Positions 50,164 to 58,476 of a stretch of 64,000 bases of DNA are shown here, in pieces. Every line of letters starts with the position of its first letter. The stretch's first letter is position 1. This DNA comes from Kribbella kalugense (GTDB taxonomy: Bacteria > Actinomycetota > Actinomycetes > Propionibacteriales > Kribbellaceae). The notes under the pieces were generated by a model. It was not told where the DNA came from, did no database searches, and worked only from the letters and a program-made list of their open reading frames with translations. Made by a program: the position numbers and the translations under genes. Location: assembly GCF_004365875.1 (NCBI RefSeq), contig NZ_SODF01000001.1, forward strand, positions 62,001 to 126,000, in the 5' to 3' direction.

Positions 50164-50319
50164 TCAGGCGTTTGCTGCTTCCTTGACCCGGGTCTTGAGA
50201 CGATCGCGGACCTCTTCCGGCGTGTACGCACGGCGCTTCCGCTCGCCCCGTGCAACCACCACGCCCGTTGCGGCCACGCCGACGAGCCCAGCAAGTCCTA
50301 CAACCTTCCATACCTTCAT
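50164..50319 (-). CDS. 51-residue membrane-anchored protein
   Basis: A short frame starting at an ATG at 50319 gives an N-terminal membrane helix, VWKVVGLAGLVGVAATGVVV, followed by a basic stretch ARGERKRRAYTPEEVRDRL and a stop at 50164. The composition (one helix, then a charged helix) and codon bias support a real gene of the small membrane class common in actinobacteria. It is divergent from the gene at 50338, with only 18 bases between starts. Confidence 0.6.
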   Translation of the reverse strand: MKVWKVVGLAGLVGVAATGVVVARGERKRRAYTPEEVRDRLKTRVKEAANA

Positions 50320-50337
50320 GGCGACTAACCTAGCGAT

Positions 50338-50970
50338 GTGAACAGCCGGATTTCACTGGATGACGCTACGGAACTGACACGAACAGGTGACATTTGGCTG
50401 TTTCGAGGTGACAGCGCGGCGGATCGCGCGATCCGGCTGACCACGAACAGCCCGGTCAACCACGTCGGGATGGCGATCGTCGTCGAGGACCTGCCGCCGT
50501 TGATGTGGCACGCGGAGCTGGGCCGTTCGCTGCCGGACGTGTGGACCGGGACGCATCATCGCGGGGTGCAGCTGCACGAGCTGCGGGACGCGGTGCTGGT
50601 CTGGGGGCGCAAGTACGGGCAGCGTGCGTGGCTGCGGCAGCTCGATCACCCCGTCACGCGGGCGATGGAGGACGCCGTACTGAAGACGGTGGCGAGGCTT
50701 GACGGTACGCCGTTCCCGTCGACGGCTCGGCTTGCGTCGAGGTGGGTGCGTGGCCGGGTGCCGGCGATCCGGAAGGGCGCGCGGGAGCTCGAGCTGGAGT
50801 CGGCGTACTGCGCCGAGGTGGTCGCGGTGACGTACGAGGCGATGGGGCTGCTGCACGGGCGGCCGCTGAATTGGTACGACCCGGGGCGGTTCTGGAGTGG
50901 GGACGAGCTTGAGCTGGCGCACGGTGCGCGGCTGGGCGAAGAGATCGCGGTCGACCTGCCGGATTCCTGA
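50338..50970 (+). CDS. permuted papain-fold (YiiX/NlpC-like) protein
   Basis: This 210-residue protein has the circularly permuted NlpC/P60-type arrangement: a His in SPVNHVGMAIV near residue 42 and a Cys in SAYCAEVVAVTYEAMG near residue 160. Such enzymes hydrolyse peptide or ester bonds; YiiX members are poorly characterised. The start is a GTG. No signal peptide is present, so it probably acts in the cytoplasm or at the inner face. It is divergent from the 51-residue membrane protein. Confidence 0.82.
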   Translation: MNSRISLDDATELTRTGDIWLFRGDSAADRAIRLTTNSPVNHVGMAIVVEDLPPLMWHAELGRSLPDVWTGTHHRGVQLHELRDAVLVWGRKYGQRAWLRQLDHPVTRAMEDAVLKTVARLDGTPFPSTARLASRWVRGRVPAIRKGARELELESAYCAEVVAVTYEAMGLLHGRPLNWYDPGRFWSGDELELAHGARLGEEIAVDLPDS

Positions 50971-51039
50971 CGGACGGAAACTGTCGGCGGCGTGTGATTG
51001 GGTTGTTCCAGTCGGTCATCGAGCCGGAGGAGGCCCGGG

Positions 51040-52269
51040 ATGTATGCCGTCATCGACACCGAGACGACCGGTCTGCTGCCGACGCATCGGCATCGGGTTA
51101 TCGAGATTGCGGTCGTGCTGCTGGACGCCAGTGGACAGGTCGAGCACGAGTGGGTGACGTTGCTGAATCCCCAGCGAGACCTGGGGCCGCAGCACATTCA
51201 CGGGATTCTGACCGCGGACGTGCTGGCCGCACCGGAGTTCGGTGACATCGCGCGGCAGTTGGGGCAGTTGCTGGCCGGGCGGATGGTTGTCGGGCACAAC
51301 GTCGAGTTCGATCTCGGGTTCCTGCGGGCGGAGTTCGCTCGGCTCGGTGTCGCCGTACCGTTGATCACCGAGCGGTCGATGTGCACGATGGCGCTGGCCG
51401 GATATCTGTATCCGGGGGCGAGGCGGACGCTGGGTGCTTGTTGTGCGGCGGCGGGGATTTCGATCGAGGGCTGGCACTCGGCGATGGCCGACACGCGGGC
51501 GACGGCTGAGCTGTTTTCCCAGTATTTGAAGGCTTTTCCGTCACCCCCGCCGTGGCAGTGGGCTTACGAGGAGGTACGGCGATTGCAGTGGCCGGCGTTG
51601 CCGGGGACGGATGTCGCGCCGACTGTGGGACCGGTTCATGCCGGTGGGCGGCATGGCTGGATGAGTCGGCTTGTCGACCAACTGCCGCGTGTTCCGGAGC
51701 CGCCGCAGGCCGACTCGTATCTGGTGTTGCTAGACACGATCCTTGCCAACCGGGAGCTCACGGCGACGGACGCGGATCAGTTGGTGCAGGTGGCAACGGA
51801 TTTGGGTCTGACTCGTCCGCAGGTCGACAACCTGCACCGGTGGTACGTCTCCGCACTCGCGACGGCGTCGTGGGGAGACGGGGCGATCACGCCGGATCAG
51901 CGGAACGATGTCGACCGGGTTGCGGTGATGCTCGGGCGGCGCGCGACCGATGTGGACGAGGCGCTGGTGCGGACGAGCGGCGGACGGTACGTCGTACCTG
52001 ATCGTCCGGGGGCACACGGGTTTCCGCCGGGGAGCACGTTGGTCTTCACGGGGGACATGGTCGAGCCGCGCGAGGTTTGGTGGGACCGGGCTGTGGAGGC
52101 CGGGTTCGTGCCGCAGGAGGCAGTCCGCCCGGAGACCACGTTCTTGGTCGCCGCGGACGTCGACAGCTTGTCGGTGAAGGCGCGCGCAGCCCGCGAGTTC
52201 AACGTCCCGATCATCTCAGCAGAAGACTTCCGCCGCCTCCTCCCCACAACCGAACGCAAGGCCGGCTGA
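51040..52269 (+). CDS. DEDDh 3'-5' exonuclease with C-terminal BRCT domain
   Basis: This 409-residue protein has an N-terminal DnaQ-like exonuclease (VIDTETTG, VVGHNVEFDLGFLR, HSAMADTRATAEL; residues 1-170), a helical middle, and a C-terminal BRCT-type domain (GSTLVFTGDM; about 325-405). Such proteins act in proofreading or repair. The ATG at 51040 follows GGAGGAGG. It is on the plus strand, 70 bases from the convergent pyrE stop. Confidence 0.88.
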   Translation: MYAVIDTETTGLLPTHRHRVIEIAVVLLDASGQVEHEWVTLLNPQRDLGPQHIHGILTADVLAAPEFGDIARQLGQLLAGRMVVGHNVEFDLGFLRAEFARLGVAVPLITERSMCTMALAGYLYPGARRTLGACCAAAGISIEGWHSAMADTRATAELFSQYLKAFPSPPPWQWAYEEVRRLQWPALPGTDVAPTVGPVHAGGRHGWMSRLVDQLPRVPEPPQADSYLVLLDTILANRELTATDADQLVQVATDLGLTRPQVDNLHRWYVSALATASWGDGAITPDQRNDVDRVAVMLGRRATDVDEALVRTSGGRYVVPDRPGAHGFPPGSTLVFTGDMVEPREVWWDRAVEAGFVPQEAVRPETTFLVAADVDSLSVKARAAREFNVPIISAEDFRRLLPTTERKAG

Positions 52270-52338
52270 GTCCTACGGGCGTGGCGGAGTGAGGTGCGAC
52301 CGCGGCTCGACAAGCAGCTGGACGCCGGGTGAGGTGGG

Positions 52339-52857
52339 TTAGGGGGTTGGTTGGAGGTGGGCTGGGGTTAGTAGGGCGTGGAGGGTTAGGCCTGCTTCGG
52401 CGAGGGGGGTGGTGGGGTTGCGGTTGATGACGCAGAGGGCGTCGGTGATGGTGGCGCCTAGAGTGCGGAGGTCGTTGGTCGAGAGGACGATTTGGCCGCC
52501 GGTGGTGACTACGTCTTCGACGATCGTGAGGCGGCGGCCTTCGATGTCGGCGCCTTCGGCCAGGCGGCGGGTGCCGTAGGACTTTGCCTCTTTGCGGACG
52601 AACGCGCATGGCAGGCCGGTGTGGCGGCCGAGTGCGGTTACGACCGGGATACCGCCCATCTCCAGGCCGGCCAGGACCTCGGTACCTTCCGGGATCAGCG
52701 GGACCATCGCCGCGGTCACCTCGTCCAACAGGACCGGGTCGGCCTCGAACCGGTACTTGTCGAAGTACTCCGTCGTCGTCTGCCCCGACCGCAGTACGAA
52801 CTCACCAGTCAGATGAGCCGTCGCGTAAATCCGCCGCCCCAGTTCCTCAAGCTCCAC
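52339..52857 (-). CDS. pyrE: orotate phosphoribosyltransferase
   Basis: This 172-residue type I phosphoribosyltransferase carries out the fifth step of pyrimidine synthesis (orotate + PRPP to OMP). The PRPP-binding motif is RLTIVEDVVTTGGQIV; the orotate-contacting FVRKEAKSYGTRR and the EYFDKYRFEADP segment are diagnostic. Its length is slightly below the usual 180-220 residues, as in other actinobacterial PyrE. The start is followed by MELEELGRRIY. It stands alone on the minus strand. Confidence 0.95.
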   Translation of the reverse strand: MELEELGRRIYATAHLTGEFVLRSGQTTTEYFDKYRFEADPVLLDEVTAAMVPLIPEGTEVLAGLEMGGIPVVTALGRHTGLPCAFVRKEAKSYGTRRLAEGADIEGRRLTIVEDVVTTGGQIVLSTNDLRTLGATITDALCVINRNPTTPLAEAGLTLHALLTPAHLQPTP

Positions 52858-52964
52858 ACGCGCACCCTATCCATCCGCCCACCCCACCGATCCGCCAGCC
52901 ACGAACCTGCCGGGCCGCCAGCCACGAATCCGCCCGCCCCCGTTCCCGACCCAGTTCCGCGCAA

Positions 52965-53100
52965 TCGCATTTCGCTGGCTGGCCAGCCAACTTCGTGGGT
53001 TGGCCAGCCAAATCAGGGGTTCTCCACCCTCAACCACGGTGGAGAACCCCTCATTTGGTTGGCTCACCCAGCAAATTGGTAGGCCAACCCAGCAAATGGC
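52965..53100. repeat. large palindromic repeat element
   Basis: Arms 52998-53029 and 53039-53070 match inversely at 28 of 32 positions; the inner 14 bp, AGGGGTTCTCCACC and GGTGGAGAACCCCT, are perfect. The symmetry continues outward at about 75% through TGGCCAGCCAA words on the left and TGGTAGGCCAACCCAGCAAAT on the right. The element fills most of the 361-base gap between pyrE and the 84-residue gene. It looks like a REP/MITE-type element with no transposase. Confidence 0.7.
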
Positions 53101-53218
53101 GGCGTCCGCGCAGGGCGGGGTTGCCCGGGACTCGCCGTTCTGGCTGCGGCCTGTCGGGGCAGCGCCGCCCGGGACGGATCGGGCCTGAGCGCGGCCGTGA
53201 GGGGCGGGGGCTGGTGGG

Positions 53219-53473
53219 TCAGGCTTCGTCGGGGAGGGTCTCTATTTCGAAGCGGAGTTGTTTGCCGGAGCGGATGCGTTCGATGGCGGCGAGGCAGGCG
53301 GGTTCGCTCATCTGGACGCCGATCTCGCCGAGTTTGTGGCGGAGCACCCGGGCCGCGTCCTCGGGGGAACGCGCGCTGGACTCGTTGATCGCCTCGATGG
53401 TGGTCGCGGTGAGCTGCTCGCGGATGTCCGGGTGTGTCTGGTGGATCTCGTGCGTGATGCGGAACTCGGTCAT
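53219..53473 (-). CDS. small hypothetical protein
   Basis: This 84-residue, mostly helical protein has LTATTIEAINESSARSPEDA, VLRHKLGEIGVQM and a C-terminal ERIRSGKQLRFEIETLPDEA. The start ATG follows GGAGAGCGAGTCGCG. Function unknown; it is on the minus strand, 98 bases downstream of the FBP-domain gene. Confidence 0.6.
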   Translation of the reverse strand: MTEFRITHEIHQTHPDIREQLTATTIEAINESSARSPEDAARVLRHKLGEIGVQMSEPACLAAIERIRSGKQLRFEIETLPDEA

Positions 53474-53571
53474 CGCGACTCGCTCTCCTTAGTCCTCTGC
53501 GGGCCGGTTGTTGCAATCCCAGCGTAGTGTCACCAGGCCTTCCCGGCGCCGCAGACTCGGCCAAAGAATGG

Positions 53572-54060
53572 TTAAGCCAGGACGCGTTGGACGAAACTCT
53601 CCAGGCGGGTCGCGAGCCGGTCGGCGCGGACCTCCGGGGTGGCGGTCTCGCCCTGGGGTACGTCGAGCTCGCGGAGGCCGCGGATGTACAGCGAGCAGGC
53701 GAGATCGGCGCAGATGTACATCCCGACCGTGTTCCCCTCACGGCCGGCCGAGCCGGCCCGGCGGGCCGCGAACAGCGCGACGTCGCTGACGTGGTGCGCG
53801 GTGTTGCACAGGTCGCACAGTCCGGCGAACCGGCGCGCCTTCCCCGACGCCTGGGTGCTGACCGCGATCCCGGTCACTCCGGCGTCCCGTCGTACCACCA
53901 GGTAGCCGCGGTTCGGCGCCTTGGCGTCGCGCCAGCCGAGGAAGTCCAGCGACTCCCACGGCAGCTCGGTGAACCGCGACGGCAGCGCCATCGCCTTGGC
54001 CTGACTCTTGGTCGAATTGACCAACGAGCGCCTGATCTCGTCGGCGCTGAGCGGTTCCAC
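53572..54060 (-). CDS. FBP-domain treble-clef zinc-finger protein
   Basis: This 162-residue protein of the FBP family (elongation-factor-G-binding type) has the N-terminal signature PLSADEIRRSLVNSTKSQAK and the treble-clef finger with Cys pairs in GLCDLCNTAH and MYICADLACSLYIR. Related proteins bind EF-G on the ribosome and can influence fusidic-acid sensitivity; that role here is inferred from family. I chose the GTG at 54060 because GGAGG lies 7 bases upstream and the N-terminus then fits the family; upstream ATGs at 54090 and 54144 do not. Confidence 0.88.
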   Translation of the reverse strand: MEPLSADEIRRSLVNSTKSQAKAMALPSRFTELPWESLDFLGWRDAKAPNRGYLVVRRDAGVTGIAVSTQASGKARRFAGLCDLCNTAHHVSDVALFAARRAGSAGREGNTVGMYICADLACSLYIRGLRELDVPQGETATPEVRADRLATRLESFVQRVLA

Positions 54061-54128
54061 GACGGTCCTCCATCCGTTTCGACCACCCATGAGACCTGCT
54101 GCCGTCGCGGGCGCGCAACCGATTAACT

Positions 54129-54147
54129 CCGTTGCTTCAGGCAACGG
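54129..54147 (-). terminator. 7-bp hairpin after the SRPBCC gene
   Basis: On the minus strand CCGTTGC-CTGAA-GCAACGG lies directly after the stop of the SRPBCC gene at 54148, followed by AGTTAATC. Probable terminator. Confidence 0.6.
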
Positions 54148-54537
54148 TTAGCTGTCGGCGTACGCCGTGGTGCGGGTCGTGTCGTGGTTGCGGAGGTCGA
54201 CGCCGAAGTCGACCGAGGCCTTCAGGCGGAGCAGCAGCGAGACGACCTCGGCGCAGTCAGCGGGTTCGTCGGAGCTGAGCGTGAGGTCGGTGCCGCCCGC
54301 CTCCCCGGCGGTGAGCGTGAACGTCAGCGTCCGGCCGAAGTACCCCAGTTGGTAGCGCTCGCCCGGGACGGCCTGCTCGATACTGCACTTGGCGGCCCGT
54401 CCGTCCGCAAGTACGAACGAGATCACGCCGTCCGACTCCGGTGCTGAACCGGCCCAGAACCGTTCCCGGCCGAGCGACGTACTCACCGCCCGGTAGACAT
54501 CGCTCGGTCCCGACGCGCAGAACACCCTCCACTCCAC
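54148..54537 (-). CDS. small SRPBCC-like protein
   Basis: This protein of about 129 residues (VEWRVFCASGPSDVYRAVST; RYQLGYFGRTLTFTLTAGEA; GGTDLTLSSDEPADCAEVVS) has the strand pattern of the START/SRPBCC fold, a hydrophobic-ligand-binding cavity. I chose the GTG at 54537 with AAGGAG about 9 bases upstream. Function unknown. It is divergent from YceI. Confidence 0.65.
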   Translation of the reverse strand: MEWRVFCASGPSDVYRAVSTSLGRERFWAGSAPESDGVISFVLADGRAAKCSIEQAVPGERYQLGYFGRTLTFTLTAGEAGGTDLTLSSDEPADCAEVVSLLLRLKASVDFGVDLRNHDTTRTTAYADS

Positions 54538-54695
54538 CAAACCCACTCCTTGCCGGTCCAGATCAGAACGCCGTCCATTCTCCGGCCGAACCGGGGTCCA
54601 GAAGATGAACACGCCGAGTGTGGGGTGGACTTCTGAGGGTCAAAGGTGAAATCTGTACTGTGAAAAGTTCAACTAGTCCTCTGGAGGAATCCGCG

Positions 54696-55247
54696 ATGGC
54701 CAACGAGTACGCCGAACTGTCCGGCGACTACACACTCGACGCGGCACACACCCGGATCGGGTTCAGCGCCCGGCACGCGATGGTGACCAAGGTGCGGGGG
54801 GCGTTCGACGAGTTCGAGGGCTCGTTCCACATCGACGGCGAGAACCCGGCGAACTCGTCCGGCAAGGTGACGATCCAGGCGAAGAGCATCAACACCCGCA
54901 ACAGCCAGCGCGACGACCACCTGCGCAGCAACGACTTCCTCGCGATGGACGAGAACCCGGAGATCACTTTCGTGTCGACCGCGGTCAAGCCGGCCGGCGA
55001 CTCGGAGTTCGTGGTGTCGGGCGACCTGACGATCCGCGGCGTGACGAAGCCGGTTGACGTTACGTTCGAGTACACCGGTTCGGCGACCGACCCGTTCGGC
55101 AACCACCGGGTGGGCCTGGAGGGCTCGGTCGTGATCAACCGCAAGGACTTCCGCGTCAGCTGGAACGCGGCGCTCGAGGGCGGCGGCGTCCTGGTCAGCG
55201 AGAAGGTCACGCTGGAGCTCGAGGTCTCAGCCATCAAGAACGCCTGA
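54696..55247 (+). CDS. YceI-family lipid-binding protein
   Basis: This 183-residue protein has the family start ELSGDYTLDAAHTRIGFSAR and then DDHLRSNDFLAMDENPEITF and LTIRGVTKPVDVTFEYTG. YceI proteins form a lipocalin-like barrel that binds polyisoprenoid chains. There is no signal peptide, so it is probably cytoplasmic, as is common in actinobacteria. The ATG follows CTGGAGGA. A strong hairpin follows. Confidence 0.95.
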   Translation: MANEYAELSGDYTLDAAHTRIGFSARHAMVTKVRGAFDEFEGSFHIDGENPANSSGKVTIQAKSINTRNSQRDDHLRSNDFLAMDENPEITFVSTAVKPAGDSEFVVSGDLTIRGVTKPVDVTFEYTGSATDPFGNHRVGLEGSVVINRKDFRVSWNAALEGGGVLVSEKVTLELEVSAIKNA

Positions 55248-55263
55248 GCAAGAACACCTGCGG

Positions 55264-55307
55264 ACATGCGTTGGGGACCTCGGACATCCGGGGTCCCCAA
55301 CGCATGT
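55264..55307. terminator. 16-bp hairpin after YceI
   Basis: ACATGCGTTGGGGACC and GGTCCCCAACGCATGT form a perfect 16-bp stem around a 12-base loop. It ends immediately before the stop of the convergent nuclease-like gene at 55308, so it can terminate both. Confidence 0.85.
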
Positions 55308-55811
55308 TCAGGCGTGGCGGGTGGTTTGGTGGAGGAGGGTTTCGACGGCTTGGCGGAGGTCGGGGTCGTGTTGCGGGCCGGACCAGACGATGACGCAGCC
55401 CTTGTCGCCGAGCTTGGTGCTGATCAGGTCGCGGGCGGGCGCCGGGTCGCCTTGGTTGAGGAGTACGACGAGACGCCGGCCGTCGCGCTGGAGGCGATCC
55501 AGCAGTGGTGGGAGGGTGGAGCCGCGGAACAGGCCGGGGTCGCTCTTGACCTTGGTCTCGATCATCACGCCGCGGCCGCGGACCACCAGCAGGAAGTCGG
55601 CGCGGTCGCGGGTGAACTCGCGGTCGTGGTAGATCCGCGCCTTCGGCCACAGGCGTTGCAGCGCCGCGTCGACCTCGACGTCGTACTGCACGGCGAGCCG
55701 GCTGACCCGGGAGCTGGTACTTCGCGGCCGGAAGGATTCCGGCGTACGACGACCACCCTGGCGACGACCGAACAACGGCCGCAACCAACGTCTAATCTGC
55801 GTGTCGATCAT
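55308..55811 (-). CDS. restriction-endonuclease-like protein (PD-(D/E)XK)
   Basis: This 167-residue protein has a basic N-terminus (RRWLRPLFGRRQGGRRTPES), then AALQRLWPKARIYHDREFTR, DRADFLLVVRGRGVMIETKV with an Asp and an E-x-K pattern typical of PD-(D/E)XK nucleases. The ATG at 55811 gives MIDTQIRRWLRPL; an upstream ATG at 55838 lacks a ribosome site. The target is unknown; no methylase or helicase lies next to it, so a restriction role is not supported. Confidence 0.6.
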   Translation of the reverse strand: MIDTQIRRWLRPLFGRRQGGRRTPESFRPRSTSSRVSRLAVQYDVEVDAALQRLWPKARIYHDREFTRDRADFLLVVRGRGVMIETKVKSDPGLFRGSTLPPLLDRLQRDGRRLVVLLNQGDPAPARDLISTKLGDKGCVIVWSGPQHDPDLRQAVETLLHQTTRHA

Positions 55812-55910
55812 CGGCGGACCCCTCGACCTAGCCGGCACTCAGGTCGAAGTGTTCCCGGCCTGGTTCAGAGGAATCCGGGGAGCGCGCAATCGTGATCCCA
55901 CTGGCACAAA

Positions 55911-56444
55911 TCAGCAGGTGGTGGGAGTGGTGGTGCCGCCGTCGACGATCCAGGTGGACTGCTGGGGGAGGACGCGCATCTGGTCGAGCCAGCGGGTCGG
56001 GGTGGTGTTCGGGAGGACTGCGTGGCCGCGGGCGTTCACGGTGCGGGCGGCGGAGGTGTCGTAGCAAGCGCTGACGATGACGCCGTCCGAGGCGAGGGTG
56101 CGCTTGGCCCAAAGGACCTTGGTAGTACCGGTGTTGTGCAGCTTCCGGGTCCGGAAGTACTTCGCCTGGGCGCTGATCGACTGGAGCATCTTCGGCGTCA
56201 TCACCGGCTCGAGCTGCTTGGTCTTGCTGCCGCCGCTGCGCATCATCACGTCGAGCGCGATCCGGTACGCGTAGTACGCGTTCACCACCGGGTCGTCGGA
56301 ACCGACCGCTTCGTCGGTGAGGCCGGGCCGGGCCACCTTGTGGGCGGCAGGCGCCGCGGCCGCGACGCCGGTGTCGTTCCCGCAGCCGGGAAGTAGCAAA
56401 ACCGGGATCAGCGTGGCGGTCACCGCCAGGTTCCGCATGCGCAT
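55911..56444 (-). CDS. lipoprotein with LPGC lipobox
   Basis: This 177-residue precursor starts MRMRNLAVTATLIPVLLLPG and has a lipobox ending in LLPGC, so it should be acylated and anchored to the outer face of the membrane. The mature domain (VVNAYYAYRIALDVMMRSGG; MLQSISAQAKYFRTRKLH; WIVDGGTTTPTTC) is of unknown function. AGGAGG lies 10 bases upstream of the ATG. It is divergent from the sensor operon at 56685 with a CRP-type site between them. Confidence 0.82.
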   Translation of the reverse strand: MRMRNLAVTATLIPVLLLPGCGNDTGVAAAAPAAHKVARPGLTDEAVGSDDPVVNAYYAYRIALDVMMRSGGSKTKQLEPVMTPKMLQSISAQAKYFRTRKLHNTGTTKVLWAKRTLASDGVIVSACYDTSAARTVNARGHAVLPNTTPTRWLDQMRVLPQQSTWIVDGGTTTPTTC

Positions 56445-56560
56445 GTGTCCGAGACCTCCTCGTGGACGCGGCCTCGCCGCTCGTGCCGTCGGGCAGCCCG
56501 GCGAGCCGTGACTGTCGTCCAGCACTGACCGTGTAACGTCACAACACGCATCGTGGTCAC

Positions 56561-56576
56561 TGTGACCTGGATCACA
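56561..56576. promoter_or_regulatory. perfect CRP/GlxR-type site TGTGA-N6-TCACA
   Basis: TGTGACCTGGATCACA matches the consensus for CRP-family regulators exactly. It overlaps the palindrome GGTCACTGTGACC on its left. It lies 117 bases from the lipoprotein start and 109 from the membrane-protein start, so it could control either or both. Confidence 0.65.
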
Positions 56577-56656
56577 GTCGACCCCCTACCGGGGTACTGG
56601 CCCCGGGTTCGCTCCCTGGCTGGATGTGCCGGCCGGGTCCGATTCCTAGTCTCGAT

Positions 56657-56676
56657 CTCAGGACTTGAGACCTGAG
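56657..56676. promoter_or_regulatory. inverted repeat CTCAGG-N8-CCTGAG
   Basis: A perfect 6-bp inverted repeat with an 8-base spacer sits 9 bases before the ATG of the 56685 gene; the right arm overlaps its ribosome binding site (GAGGAGA). It could be an operator or an RNA hairpin affecting translation. Confidence 0.45.
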
Positions 56677-56684
56677 GAGACGCG

Positions 56685-57275
56685 ATGACGGACACGCTCA
56701 CCCGGCACCGGGCGGACGGCAAGGTGCGGGACGACGGCAAGGTACGTCGGCTGTGGAGATCGGTGGCGTACGACGCGCTGCTGGTGCCGGCCGGTCTGCA
56801 GACGATGGCGGACGCGGTGCTCGGCGAGCCGGAAACGGCCGGGCGACGCTGGCAACGGCTGGCCGCCTACCGACTCGGCAAGCGAGACACCGCCCCGGTA
56901 GGAGTAGCCGGCGTTGGGCGGGTGTTTGGGTATGGGTTGATCACCACGGTGCTCGGGCTGGCGAGCTGGTTTGTGATGTTGCTGGTGTTGATGTCCGTCG
57001 TACGCGGACCGTTCTGGGGCTTCGTCGACCACGGCGCGGTCGAGCCCGGTACGTGGGGTGGACCGACCCGGGCCGGAGCGTGGACCGCGCACGGGCTCAT
57101 CGCCGTACCGTGCGTCATCGCCTTCCTGTTCGCCCTGCGCGGGATCGCCGCGCTGCAAAGTCTGCTGGTGCGACCGCTCTACGGACCGCCGTCGCGCAAG
57201 TGGGTGCTTCCGGCAACTATCGTGCTGGTCGTCGGCAGTCTGACGTTCTTCTGGTCCTGGCTTCAGCAGCTGTGA
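56685..57275 (+). CDS. membrane protein, first gene of a two-component operon
   Basis: This 196-residue protein has a cytoplasmic N-terminus (MTDTLTRHRADGKVRDDGKV) and about three membrane helices (GLITTVLGLASWFVMLLVLM, GLIAVPCVIAFLFALRGIAA, VLPATIVLVVGSLTFFWSWL). It is 13 bases upstream of the histidine kinase gene, so it is probably an accessory sensor or transducer for the kinase. Such 'sensor' proteins precede HisKA_3 kinases in many actinobacteria. A CRP-type site and an inverted repeat lie upstream. Confidence 0.75.
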   Translation: MTDTLTRHRADGKVRDDGKVRRLWRSVAYDALLVPAGLQTMADAVLGEPETAGRRWQRLAAYRLGKRDTAPVGVAGVGRVFGYGLITTVLGLASWFVMLLVLMSVVRGPFWGFVDHGAVEPGTWGGPTRAGAWTAHGLIAVPCVIAFLFALRGIAALQSLLVRPLYGPPSRKWVLPATIVLVVGSLTFFWSWLQQL

Positions 57276-57288
57276 GTAGGGTCCAACC

Positions 57289-58476
57289 GTGAACAGGTGG
57301 CCGCGCGGGCGGTGGGCATGGGTTGCGGCGCTCGGGGTCGCGACGCTGCTCGTCCTGACGGTCATGGACCTCGCGCAGCACTACGACGTACCGCTCGGGG
57401 CTGTGCTGGCGCTCGCGATTGCGCGGGCACTGGCCCTGAGCCTGGCGTGGCTGCGGCCTCGAGTGGCCATGGTGGTCTCACTGATCACCACTGCCGTCAC
57501 GGCTGCGGTCACGACACCAGTCAGCTCGAGTGAACCGTGGCCGTGGGGTACGACGGCAGCTTTCGGGCATGCGTTCGTCATCGCGATCGCAGGTGCCCGC
57601 GGACTCGGCCGGCGGGAACAGGTCGGCTGGTGGGTCGTCACACAAGCACTCGGCATAGTCGCCACCGCACTGGCCCCGGACCGCGGCAGCTGGCGCGGTC
57701 TGATCACCATGGCAGTGCTGTCGGCAGTAGCTGTCGTGGTGGGCGACCTGATCCACTCACGCCGCGAGACGAGCAGACGACTGGTCGAGCAGGAAACGAT
57801 CAGCAAGGTCGAGCGCGCCGAGCGGGAGCGCCTGCAGGAGCGGGCCCGGATCGCTCGCGAGCTGCACGACGTCGTGGCGCACCACCTGTCCGTGGTGGTG
57901 GTACGGGCGGACAGCGCGCCGCACCGGCTGACCGACGTACCGGACAACGTCCGTGAGGAGTTCACCGAGATCGCCGAGGCGGCGCGTGTCTCGCTGACGG
58001 AGATGCGTCGGGTACTGCGCCTGTTGCGGGAGCCGGTCGAGCAGCCGCAGCTGGGACCGCAACCAGGGTTGGAGCACCTGGCTGACCTGGTCGAGAGCAC
58101 TCGCCGGGCCGGTGCTGATGTGCGACTAGTAGGTGACGTGCCAACCGGCTTTGACGAGACAGTTGAGCTGACGGCGTACCGGATCGTGCAGGAAGGGCTT
58201 AGCAATGCGGTGCGACACGCGCCGCACGCAGCAGTGGAGGTGTCGATCAAGCAGAGCGGCGACGAGCTGGAGGTCACCGTGCACAACACGCCGCCACCTG
58301 GTACCCCCACGCCGGCGCCGGGTAGCGGTCATGGGCTGACTGGGATGCGTGAACGCATCCACCTCGTCGAGGGGACCCTCAGCACAGCGCCGACCCCCGA
58401 AGGCGGTTATCTGGTCCAGGCGGTCATACCGGTAGGAAAGGAGGCGGCGAGTGGCGATCACAGTCATGGTGGTTGA
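57289..58476 (+). CDS. histidine kinase (HisKA_3 type)
   Basis: This 395-residue protein has about five hydrophobic segments in residues 1-155, a dimerisation domain with the phospho-His in IARELHDVVAHHLSVVVV (about residue 195) and a HATPase with YRIVQEGLSNAVRHAPHAA and GHGLTGMRERIHLV. It starts at a GTG. The response regulator overlaps its 3' end by 26 bases, so they form a pair. The small membrane protein upstream is probably part of the same signalling unit. Confidence 0.93.
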   Translation: MNRWPRGRWAWVAALGVATLLVLTVMDLAQHYDVPLGAVLALAIARALALSLAWLRPRVAMVVSLITTAVTAAVTTPVSSSEPWPWGTTAAFGHAFVIAIAGARGLGRREQVGWWVVTQALGIVATALAPDRGSWRGLITMAVLSAVAVVVGDLIHSRRETSRRLVEQETISKVERAERERLQERARIARELHDVVAHHLSVVVVRADSAPHRLTDVPDNVREEFTEIAEAARVSLTEMRRVLRLLREPVEQPQLGPQPGLEHLADLVESTRRAGADVRLVGDVPTGFDETVELTAYRIVQEGLSNAVRHAPHAAVEVSIKQSGDELEVTVHNTPPPGTPTPAPGSGHGLTGMRERIHLVEGTLSTAPTPEGGYLVQAVIPVGKEAASGDHSHGG

